NCBI GenBank assembly: GCA_002385985.1
Contig: DGEO01000029.1
Span: 5,638 to 12,540, forward strand
Length of the DNA stretch: 6,903 nt
Origin: Anaerolineaceae bacterium UBA3924
GTDB lineage: Bacteria > Chloroflexota > Anaerolineae > Anaerolineales > Anaerolineaceae
Reading direction: 5' to 3'
Of this stretch, positions 1 through 5,421 are shown piece by piece; within the stretch, counting starts at the first letter, position 1, and each line of letters opens with the position of its first letter. Both the position numbers and the translations under genes were made by a program. Below the pieces are notes generated by a model. That model saw nothing but the letters and a program-made list of their open reading frames with translations, made no database searches and was not told the DNA's origin.

Positions 1-207
1 GCCAGCCTGGATGAGGCCCTGGCGGATGCCGACGCGCTGGTGCTGCTGGTGGGCCACACACAGCTGAAAGAGCTCGTCCCGGCGGATGTGGCGGCCCGCA
101 CTCCGGCGCGGGTGGCCATCGACTGCGTCAACGGCTGGGACGCCGGCAGCTGGCAGGCGGCCGGCTTCACGATGTACAAACTGGGCGTGCGAAAGGAGCA
201 GGCATGA
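1..207 (+). CDS. wecC: UDP-sugar dehydrogenase, C-terminal fragment (probable UDP-N-acetyl-D-mannosamine dehydrogenase)
   Basis: This is the last 68 codons of a gene cut by the window edge, open in frame 1 and ending with TGA at 205-207. The peptide starts ASLDEALADADALVLLVGHT and ends MYKLGVRKEQA. A stretch of the type 'ADALVLLVGHTQLKEL' followed by a short strand ('VAIDCVNGW') and a final 'G-x-x-MYKLGV' is typical of the C-terminal UDP-binding domain of the UDP-glucose/GDP-mannose dehydrogenase family. These NAD-dependent cytoplasmic enzymes oxidise the C6 hydroxyl of a UDP-sugar to a uronic acid. The assignment to UDP-ManNAc dehydrogenase (WecC type) is inferred mainly from the next gene, a UDP-GlcNAc 2-epimerase, whose ATG overlaps this stop codon (ATGA at 204-207). 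Other UDP-sugar dehydrogenases of the same family remain possible, because the catalytic part lies outside the window. Confidence 0.72.
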   Translation, partial: ASLDEALADADALVLLVGHTQLKELVPADVAARTPARVAIDCVNGWDAGSWQAAGFTMYKLGVRKEQA

Positions 208-1352
208 ACCGCCCGCTGCGCGTGCTTTCCATTTTTGGCACCCGCCCCGAAGCGGTCAAGATGGCCCCGGTGGTGAAGGCGCTGGCCGGGTGCGACCGGG
301 TGCTGTCCCGCGTGTGCGTCACCGCGCAGCACCGCCAGATGCTCGACCAGGTGCTGGAGGTCTTCGGCGTGCAGCCCGATATCGACCTGGACCTGATGCG
401 CCCCAACCAGTCGCTGGCCGAGCTGACCGCCTCCATCCTCACCCACCTGGACCCGGTGCTGGAGGACGAACAGCCGGACTGGATCCTGGTGCAGGGCGAC
501 ACCACCACGGTGATGACCGCCGCGCTGCTGGGCTTTTACCGCAAGGTGCGCGTGGGCCACGTGGAGGCCGGACTGCGCACCCGCGACCGCTGGCAGCCGT
601 TTCCGGAAGAAATTAACCGCCGCATCGCCGGCGTGGTGGCCGATCTGCACTTCGCCCCCACCGCGCACGCCCGCCAGAACCTGCTTTCGGAGGGCGTGCC
701 CGACTGGCGCATCGCGGTGACGGGCAACACCGTCATCGACGCGCTGCACGAGATCATCCGCCAGCCCGCCCCGCCCGAGGTCGACGAGCTGGTGCGCAGG
801 ATCGGGCTGGACGAGCCCGGCCGCCGGCTGGTGCTGGTCACCGCCCACCGCCGCGAGAACTTCGGCCGGCCGCTGGAGAACATTTTTGCCGCCTTGAAGG
901 CGCTGGCCGAGTCGGATCCCGACCTGCGGCTGGTTTACCCGGTGCACCTCAACCCCAACGTGCAGGAGCCGGCTCACCGCATGCTCGGCGGGGTGCCCAA
1001 CATCACCCTGCTGCCGCCGCTGGATTATTTACCCATGGTGCACCTGATGCAGCGGGCCGCGCTGGTGCTGACCGATTCGGGCGGCATCCAGGAGGAGGCC
1101 ACCGGGCTGGGCAAGCCCACGCTGGTGCTGCGCGAGGTCACCGAGCGGCCCGAAGGCGTGGAGGCCGGGGTGCTCAAGCTGGTTGGCACCGATGCGCAGC
1201 GCATCCTGCGCGAGGCCCAGCGCCTGCTGAGCGACCCGGAGGCCTACCGCCAGATGGCTCAGGCGGCCAACCCCTTCGGCGACGGGCACGCGGCCGGGCG
1301 CATCCTGCAGGCCCTGCTGGATTTCGACCCCCGGAATGAACTGGAGCGCTGA
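204..1352 (+). CDS. wecB: UDP-N-acetylglucosamine 2-epimerase (non-hydrolysing)
   Basis: This is a cytoplasmic enzyme that interconverts UDP-GlcNAc and UDP-ManNAc, the first step towards ManNAc or ManNAcA in surface polysaccharides. At 382 residues it has the usual family length. Visible motifs in order: FGTRPEAVKMAP (11-22), TAQHRQMLDQV (40-50), which in this family forms the allosteric UDP-GlcNAc site, GDTTTV (98-103), GHVEAGLRT (118-126), PFPEEINRR (132-140), VTGNTVIDAL (172-181), VTAHRREN (212-219), YPVHLNPNV (245-253), LTDSGGIQEEA (289-299) and TERPEGVEAG (313-322). D99, E121, E135 and H215 line up with the catalytic Asp, two Glu and His of E. coli WecB, so the enzyme looks intact. The ATG at 204 overlaps the dehydrogenase stop and has AAAGGAG at 192-198, five bases upstream. 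The stop overlaps the next ATG by one base (TGATG), which suggests translational coupling. The motifs are catalytic-type throughout, so a hydrolysing NeuC-type enzyme is less likely. Confidence 0.96.
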   Translation: MNRPLRVLSIFGTRPEAVKMAPVVKALAGCDRVLSRVCVTAQHRQMLDQVLEVFGVQPDIDLDLMRPNQSLAELTASILTHLDPVLEDEQPDWILVQGDTTTVMTAALLGFYRKVRVGHVEAGLRTRDRWQPFPEEINRRIAGVVADLHFAPTAHARQNLLSEGVPDWRIAVTGNTVIDALHEIIRQPAPPEVDELVRRIGLDEPGRRLVLVTAHRRENFGRPLENIFAALKALAESDPDLRLVYPVHLNPNVQEPAHRMLGGVPNITLLPPLDYLPMVHLMQRAALVLTDSGGIQEEATGLGKPTLVLREVTERPEGVEAGVLKLVGTDAQRILREAQRLLSDPEAYRQMAQAANPFGDGHAAGRILQALLDFDPRNELER

Positions 1353-2377
1353 TGGCTGAAGGCATCGCCATTCTGCCCCGGCTGGAAGGCCTGGGCGGGC
1401 CGGCATCCTTCCGCGCCCGCTTCAGCGCCGGGCTGGAAAAGCGCGGCATCCCGGTTTACGACCGCATCCCGAAAGAAGGCTGCGCGGCGGTGCTGGTGAT
1501 CGCCGGGACGCGCCGCCACCTGGGCGAGCTGATCGCGGCCCGGCGCCGCGGCCTCCGCGTGGTGCAGCGCCTGGACGGGATGAACTGGGTCCACCGGCGC
1601 AGGCGCACCGGCTGGAAGCATGCGCTGCGCTCGGAGTACGGCAACCGGCTGCTGGCCCTCACCCGCCGCTGGCTGGCCGACCGGGTGGTCTACCAGAGCC
1701 AGTTCGCGCTCAACTGGTGGCAGACGGTCTACGGCCCCGTCCCCGCGCCGGGGCGGGTGATTTACAACGGCGTGGACCTGCAGGCCTTCCGCCCGGACGG
1801 CCCCGAAGAGCGCCCGAACGACCGGGTGCGCCTGCTGCTGGTGGAGGGTCACTTCGGCGGGGGCAACGAGCAGGGGCTGGAAAACGCCATCCAGCTGGCC
1901 CGCGGGCTGGACACCTGCCTGGACCGGCCGGTGGAGCTGGTGGTGGCCGGGCAGGTGCCCGAGCCGCTGCGCCAGGCCGCCCGCGCGTGGGCCGGTGACC
2001 TGATGCTGACCTGGGCCGGGGTGCTGCCGCGCGAGCAGATCCCCGCGGCGGACCGCTCGGCGCATTTGCTCTTTTCGGCGGACATCAACGCCGCCTGCCC
2101 GAACGCGGTCATCGAGGCGATGGCCTGCGGGCTGCCGGTGACGGGTTTTGCCACCGGCTCGCTGCCCGAGCTGGTGCAGGGCGACGCCGGCCGTCTGGCC
2201 CCCTACGGAAGCAATTACTGGGCGCTGGAGCCGCCCGTGATGGGGCCGCTGGTGGAGGCCGCCCGCGAGGTGCTGGCCGGCGGGGAGGAGTTCCGCAGCG
2301 CCGCCCGCCGCCGGGCCGAGCAGGCCTTCGATCTGGAACGGGTCATCGACCAGTACGTCGAAGTCCTGCTGGGCTAG
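1352..2377 (+). CDS. GT4-family (GT-B fold) glycosyltransferase
   Basis: Predicted cytoplasmic or membrane-associated glycosyltransferase of 341 residues, third gene of the + strand run. The acceptor-side domain is short (about 1-135) and has a glycine-rich loop, LEGLGGPASFRARF (11-24), as in GT-B enzymes. A linker with the common GT4 phrase VIYNGVDLQAFRP (136-148) leads to the donor-binding domain: VELVVAGQVP (194-203), then CPNAVIEAMACGLPVTGF (249-266), and GSLPELV (269-275). E255 is the second glutamate of the usual E-x7-E donor motif. The first position (residue 247) is Ala, a variant seen in members with a 'CPNAVIEA' motif. No signal peptide or membrane helix is evident. The ATG at 1352 shares one base with the wecB stop, and GGAG at 1343-1346 lies five bases upstream. 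The sugar transferred cannot be read from the sequence. ManNAc or ManNAcA is an inference from the neighbours only. Confidence 0.88.
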   Translation: MAEGIAILPRLEGLGGPASFRARFSAGLEKRGIPVYDRIPKEGCAAVLVIAGTRRHLGELIAARRRGLRVVQRLDGMNWVHRRRRTGWKHALRSEYGNRLLALTRRWLADRVVYQSQFALNWWQTVYGPVPAPGRVIYNGVDLQAFRPDGPEERPNDRVRLLLVEGHFGGGNEQGLENAIQLARGLDTCLDRPVELVVAGQVPEPLRQAARAWAGDLMLTWAGVLPREQIPAADRSAHLLFSADINAACPNAVIEAMACGLPVTGFATGSLPELVQGDAGRLAPYGSNYWALEPPVMGPLVEAAREVLAGGEEFRSAARRRAEQAFDLERVIDQYVEVLLG

Positions 2378-2403
2378 GCGAGACGGGCGGCGCGAATTGA
2401 AAA

Positions 2404-2417
2404 CGGGCGAAGGCCCG
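2404..2417 (-). terminator. Possible weak rho-independent terminator of the DoxX gene
   Basis: A perfect 5-bp stem CGGGC/GCCCG closes a 4-base loop, beginning one base beyond the DoxX-family stop codon. Read on the - strand it is followed by TTTTCAATT, so it resembles a small intrinsic terminator with a UUCG-like loop. It lies in the 41-base gap between two convergent genes. On the + strand no T-run follows, so it is unlikely to end the glycosyltransferase transcript efficiently. The stem is short, hence low confidence. Confidence 0.4.
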
Positions 2418-2418
2418 A

Positions 2419-3000
2419 TCAGGCCCTTTGCCTGGCAAAGACCCTGCCTGGCTTCCAGGGCGTGCCAAACATCGGCAGCAGCCAGCGGTCCAGGCCGATC
2501 CAGCCGGCGTTCTTCCAGGCCAGGATCAAAAAGACAGAGAGCAGGAAGAGCAGCGGGTTGATGGAAGCCGTGCCGGCCATCATGAAATTCCAGTTCATGA
2601 AGCCGCCGGCGGCGGCAGCGATCCCGGTGAAGGCGCCCAGGATCAGGGCGATGCCCACCAGCACCTCGCCGATCATGATCAGGTCGGCAAACCAGGTATA
2701 GGAGCCGGAATCCAGCAGCGTCTGGATAAATGCCCGGTACCAGTCGAAGGCGATGGCCGGGCGACCCGATTCGGGGATGGCGGCCGCATTGGCCCAGAAG
2801 CCGCGCAGCGGCTCGCCGGTGGTCCAGGCGGGGTTGTTGATTTTGCCCCAGCCGCTCTCCAGCCAGGAATAGCCCACGTACAGGCGCGGCAGGAGCCACA
2901 GCCAGGCCCAGCGCGGGGAGCCGAACAGGTGAGCGGCCCAGGGCGGGTCCTGGAAGACAATGTCGCGGCGGGTGGATGAATCGTCGTAGACTTCAGCCAT
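2419..3000 (-). CDS. DoxX-family integral membrane protein
   Basis: This predicted membrane protein has 193 residues from the ATG at 3000. I chose that start over the ATG at 3024 because AAGGAGG sits four bases upstream of it; starting at 3024 would place this site inside the gene. The N-terminal 30 residues are polar. Hydrophobic segments lie at about 32-49 (WAWLWLLPRLYVGYSWLE), 102-122, 124-142 (around GGFMNWNFMMAG) and 147-162, giving four helices as in the DoxX family. The phrase 'RLYVGYSWLESGWGKI' resembles the family's conserved first helix. Known relatives include the DoxD subunit of archaeal thiosulfate:quinone oxidoreductase and proteins of oxidative-stress complexes in mycobacteria. 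The function of most members is unknown, and quinone reduction here is not shown. The gene stands alone, convergent with the glycosyltransferase gene, with its own promoter. Confidence 0.85.
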   Translation of the reverse strand: MAEVYDDSSTRRDIVFQDPPWAAHLFGSPRWAWLWLLPRLYVGYSWLESGWGKINNPAWTTGEPLRGFWANAAAIPESGRPAIAFDWYRAFIQTLLDSGSYTWFADLIMIGEVLVGIALILGAFTGIAAAAGGFMNWNFMMAGTASINPLLFLLSVFLILAWKNAGWIGLDRWLLPMFGTPWKPGRVFARQRA

Positions 3001-3035
3001 TGGTCCTCCTTGGGGGTTGAACACTTTTCCGGTTA

Positions 3036-3065
3036 ATATTACCCTTTATAGATCAAATTCGTCAA
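3036..3065 (-). promoter_or_regulatory. Putative sigma-70-type promoter of the DoxX gene
   Basis: On the - strand, TTGACG (3065-3060, 5 of 6 match to the -35 consensus) is followed after 18 bases by TAATAT (3041-3036, 4 of 6 match to TATAAT). This would start transcription near 3028-3030, about 30 bases before the ATG at 3000, leaving room for the AAGGAGG site. The local stretch is much more AT-rich than its surroundings, which also fits a promoter. Recognised by eye only. Confidence 0.55.
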
Positions 3066-3108
3066 TCCAGGCGCCCTGAGAAGGTGTGCAAAATCCCCCG
3101 TTCGGGTG

Positions 3109-3151
3109 AAAAAAAGACCTCCCCGTCTCCTTCCGGGGGGAGACGGGGAGG
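3109..3151 (-). terminator. Strong rho-independent terminator for the LysM gene
   Basis: A perfect 13-bp stem (3118-3130 with 3139-3151, CCTCCCCGTCTCC/GGAGACGGGGAGG) encloses an 8-base loop. Read on the - strand, the stem is followed by TC and then seven T (3115-3109). It lies 20 bases downstream of the LysM gene stop, so it closes the - strand gene run and separates it from the DoxX promoter. Confidence 0.92.
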
Positions 3152-3171
3152 CAGCGATGAGGGGACAGGAA

Positions 3172-4338
3172 TTATTTCACCGTGAACACACCCGAGACGG
3201 CGCTGGTGCCTGCGGCCAGGTCGGTGGTGCGCACCCGGGCGGTCCAGCGCTCACCGGCGCGGGCGCCGGAGGGGATGGTCATCAGCTTGAGCACGTAGCC
3301 GCTCGAGTCGGTGCGCCCGTCCACAATCACGCTGGCGGACTGGCCTTCCAGGCCCAGCTCCAGGTCCACGTTCTGGTTGGCCGGGAAGCCGCCCGCCACC
3401 ACGTACACCTGGCTGCCGGCCGCGCCGCTCAGCGGGGTCACCGCCACCACGGCGTCCTTCTTGCCGGCCGGGATGCTCAGGCGCTGCCCGACGTCGATGC
3501 GGTTGGGGTTGGTGATGGACGGGTTGGCGATCAGGATGGCGGCCACGGAGGTGTCGAATTTCGCGGCGATCAGGCGCAGGTAGTCGCCGCGCTGGACGAC
3601 GTAGGTCTGCGTGCCCGAGGGCTGGCTGGATTTGCCCGTGGAGAAGGGGTTGGAGACGGCCCGTTCAGAGGTGTTCTGCGTGGAGCGGACCACGAAGACG
3701 TAGCTCTTGTCCGCCGCGGCCGAGGAGGGCACGTTGATCGAGCGCAGGAGCGCGCCGCGGGCGTCGGTGGAGAAGGTGCCGATTACCTCGCTGGCGTTCT
3801 CATCCGCGCCGAAGAGGATCTGCACCTCGATGTTGGGGCGGAAGCCGACCGCTGCCAGGGTGATGGTGCTGCCAGCCTTGCCGCTCACCGGGGTGATGGA
3901 GACGGTGGGCACCTGAGCCGCGCCGGAAGGCAGCACAATGCGCTGGCCGGAGTAGATGCGGTTCGGGTTGGTGATGGACGGATTGGCCTTCTGGATGGCC
4001 TCCACGGTCACCGAGAAGCGGCGGGCGATGCGGCTGAGCGTGTCACCCGGCTGGACGATGTAGGTGGAGCCGCCCGTGACGGTGGAAGGCAGCGGATCGC
4101 CCGGCTGAGGGATGTTGAGCACCTGGCCGGGGTAGATCAGGTTCCAGTCCGAGATGGACGGATTGGCCTGCAGCAGCGCGGTGGTGGTCACCCCGCACTG
4201 GCGGGCGATTTTAGACAGGTAGTCCCCTTTTTGAACCGTGTAGGTGCGGCCGCAGGAAGCCTGCGCGGCGACGGCCTGCGGGGGGAAGCTGGCGGCCAGG
4301 ATGGCCAGGGTGATGAACAGGACCAGTAAGCGTTTCAT
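3172..4338 (-). CDS. Secreted triple-LysM protein with two Ig-like/IPT-like domains
   Basis: This 388-residue exported protein is likely to bind peptidoglycan or another GlcNAc-containing glycan. The signal peptide has KR at 2-3, a hydrophobic core at 4-18 and a probable cut after AVAA (residue 25). No lipobox is seen. Three LysM modules follow the family pattern 'Y-x-V-Q-x-G-D-x-L-x-x-I-A': about 32-77, 92-137 and 245-290. Modules 2 and 3 share ANPSITNPNRI; module 1 has ANPSISDWNLI. Between and after them, about 145-233 and 297-387, are two beta-rich segments starting 'VSITPVSGKAGS' and 'VAVTPLSGAAGS', which look like two copies of an Ig-like or IPT/TIG-like domain. C29 and C48 are the only cysteines noticed and could pair within LysM 1. 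No hydrolase motif is visible, so it may be a scaffold or binding protein rather than an enzyme. The ATG at 4338 has GGGAGGAG just upstream (TC spacing). The last gene of the - strand run, it ends at a strong terminator. Confidence 0.9.
   Translation of the reverse strand: MKRLLVLFITLAILAASFPPQAVAAQASCGRTYTVQKGDYLSKIARQCGVTTTALLQANPSISDWNLIYPGQVLNIPQPGDPLPSTVTGGSTYIVQPGDTLSRIARRFSVTVEAIQKANPSITNPNRIYSGQRIVLPSGAAQVPTVSITPVSGKAGSTITLAAVGFRPNIEVQILFGADENASEVIGTFSTDARGALLRSINVPSSAAADKSYVFVVRSTQNTSERAVSNPFSTGKSSQPSGTQTYVVQRGDYLRLIAAKFDTSVAAILIANPSITNPNRIDVGQRLSIPAGKKDAVVAVTPLSGAAGSQVYVVAGGFPANQNVDLELGLEGQSASVIVDGRTDSSGYVLKLMTIPSGARAGERWTARVRTTDLAAGTSAVSGVFTVK
3496..3528. repeat. Internal coding repeat, copy A (LysM module 3)
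   Basis: This 33-base stretch matches 3955-3987 at 31 of 33 positions in the same orientation. It encodes ANPSITNPNRI of the third LysM module. The near-identity at DNA level, including third positions, suggests a fairly recent duplication or gene conversion between modules 2 and 3. Confidence 0.85.
3955..3987. repeat. Internal coding repeat, copy B (LysM module 2)
   Basis: This is the partner of the repeat at 3496-3528, encoding the same ANPSITNPNRI peptide in the second LysM module. The two copies differ at two bases, both silent. Confidence 0.85.
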
Positions 4339-4357
4339 GACTCCTCCCAGATGCGAA

Positions 4358-4374
4358 CATGACCCGATGTCATG
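4358..4374. promoter_or_regulatory. Perfect inverted repeat upstream of the LysM gene (possible operator)
   Basis: CATGAC and GTCATG, six bases each, are separated by CCGAT. The element begins 20 bases upstream of the LysM ATG, just before the ribosome binding site. A 17-base dyad in this place could be an operator for a dimeric regulator or, less likely, a weak RNA hairpin in the leader. No protein is known to me for this exact site. The 139-base gap between the GNAT and LysM genes (4339-4477) also has 5-bp dyads (GCCCG/CGGGC at 4392-4412) but no convincing promoter boxes. Confidence 0.35.
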
Positions 4375-4477
4375 GATTAAGGACGCTTGCGGCCCGTATT
4401 TGGTTCCCGGGCGGGGGCATCCGGAAGGTGAAAACCGCGGCAGACGCTGGATCAGGCTGTTTCTGGAATGGGGAAGC

Positions 4478-4951
4478 CTATGCGGTCAGGGGTTTTTCGA
4501 AGTAAATGTCGCCGCCGCGCTCTTCGACCGGCTGAAAGCCCTGGCTGAGGTAGAAGGCGGCCGCGTCCCGCCAGGTGGCGGTGGTCTCCAGGCGCAGAAA
4601 GGAGCAGCCCCAGGCGCGGGCCTGCTCCGCCAGCCGCTCCAGAATCTGGCGGCCGAGGCCGCGCCGGCGCAGCTCCGCCGCCACCGACATGCGGCAGACC
4701 CAGGCCTCCTCGCCGCGGCGCAGCACCGCACCGGTGCCCACCAGCCGCCCGCCGAGGAAGGCCACCAGGAACAGCCCCTCCGCGTAGGATGCGGCGATGT
4801 CCTCCAGATCGGGGTTGAGGGAGGGGTCGAGTTTGCCCCAGCGCTCTTCCAGGCCGGCCAGGATCAACTGGCGGGCCGCGGCCTGGTCTTCCGGACGGAA
4901 GGGGCGGATGAGCAGGTCAGAAAAGTCGGGGGAATCGGCGGCGCTGTGCAT
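4478..4951 (-). CDS. GNAT-family N-acetyltransferase
   Basis: This predicted cytoplasmic acetyl-CoA-dependent N-acetyltransferase has 157 residues, the normal single-domain length. The fold reads in order: strand 1 'LLIRPFRPED' (13-22), helices to about 58, 'GLFLVAFLGGRLVGTGAVL' (59-77) for strands 2-3, 'AWVCRMSVAAELRRRGLGRQIL' region (83-104) for strand 4 and the acetyl-CoA pyrophosphate loop, with R95-R-R-G98-L-G100 matching the R/Q-x-x-G-x-G/A signature, then 'FLRLETT' (118-124) and 'AAFYLSQGFQPVEE' (131-144), the usual last helix and strand. The substrate is unknown. The ATG is nine bases after the DUF5946 stop, and the gap CCACCCCCC holds no ribosome binding site, so translation probably depends on coupling to the upstream gene. 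The AGGCT/AGCCT dyad in the gap downstream is too weak to call a terminator. Confidence 0.88.
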   Translation of the reverse strand: MHSAADSPDFSDLLIRPFRPEDQAAARQLILAGLEERWGKLDPSLNPDLEDIAASYAEGLFLVAFLGGRLVGTGAVLRRGEEAWVCRMSVAAELRRRGLGRQILERLAEQARAWGCSFLRLETTATWRDAAAFYLSQGFQPVEERGGDIYFEKPLTA

Positions 4952-4960
4952 GGGGGGTGG

Positions 4961-5407
4961 CTAACGAGGCAGCAGGGGGCGCATTTCCTCCACCACGGCC
5001 CGCGCCCATGCGGTGACGGCGGCCTGGTAGGCGGCCGGGTCCCCGGCGGCGCGGTCCGCATCGGCGATGGTGCGCGACCAGGCCACGCGCGGCAGAGGGC
5101 GGTCACCGGGCTGGCGGGTCACCTTCCATTTGCGCTCCGCCTGGCTGACTTCCTGCGCGGACCGGCGGCGAATCTCTGCGGCCGGGGTACCGGCCAGGTG
5201 GTCGCGCAGCTGGCGCTCCATCCAGACCAGCGCCGGGTCGGAGTAGCCGTTGTGCTGGATCATGTAGCAGGCCACGGTGAACAGGTGCACCTGCCCGAAG
5301 CCGGGGTCGGTCATCTCCAGGGCCAGCAGGCGCCCGAAGACCTCCGGGCAGGTGCTGCCGTCCGGGTGGACGGCGCCGCAGTCAGGGCAGTTGTAGGGCT
5401 GGCTCAT
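4961..5407 (-). CDS. DUF5946-like protein with N-terminal zinc-ribbon-like cysteines
   Basis: This small soluble protein of 148 residues has no signal peptide or membrane helix. It opens with C7-P-D-C10-G and C20, a half zinc-ribbon pattern, followed by 'EMTDPGFGQVHLFTVACYMIQHNGYSDP' across about 31-58, with H41 and H52. A Cys-containing N-terminus followed by 'D-P-x-x-x-x-V-H-x-x-T-V-x-x-Y-x-x-Q-H' is what I recall for DUF5946, a family of unknown function. The middle has arginine- and glutamate-rich helices, and the C-terminus 'AVTAWARAVVEEMRPLL' looks helical. The Cys and His residues could bind a metal, but this is inference. The gene starts 14 bases after the glycosyltransferase stop with only a poor ribosome binding site (GCGGGG), and ends nine bases before the GNAT gene. 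The family assignment is from memory of the motif. Confidence 0.72.
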   Translation of the reverse strand: MSQPYNCPDCGAVHPDGSTCPEVFGRLLALEMTDPGFGQVHLFTVACYMIQHNGYSDPALVWMERQLRDHLAGTPAAEIRRRSAQEVSQAERKWKVTRQPGDRPLPRVAWSRTIADADRAAGDPAAYQAAVTAWARAVVEEMRPLLPR

Positions 5408-5421
5408 GCGGCCCCGCGGGA

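Noticed and set aside
86..616. 176-codon + strand frame overlapping the start of wecB
   Set aside because: Out-of-frame shadow of the dehydrogenase and wecB; low-complexity R/A/G/P composition.
1259..2899. Long - strand open frame of 546 codons
   Set aside because: It runs antisense to wecB and the GT4 gene and out of frame with the DoxX gene. Its protein is rich in R, A, G, P, Q and H without recognisable motifs, the usual shadow of GC-rich coding DNA.
3095..3106. Small CCCG/CGGG hairpin next to the A-run at 3109-3115
   Set aside because: Only a 4-bp stem with a 2-base loop; the nearby 13-bp stem explains the T-run on the - strand far better.
3106..4329. Long + strand open frame of 407 codons opposite the LysM gene
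   Set aside because: It starts in the terminator hairpin and gives a G/A/H/R-rich product with no domain. The opposite strand encodes a clear signal peptide and three LysM modules.
5413..5420. 8-base palindrome CCCGCGGG between the glycosyltransferase and DUF5946 genes
   Set aside because: Short self-complementary GC strings are expected by chance at this base composition.
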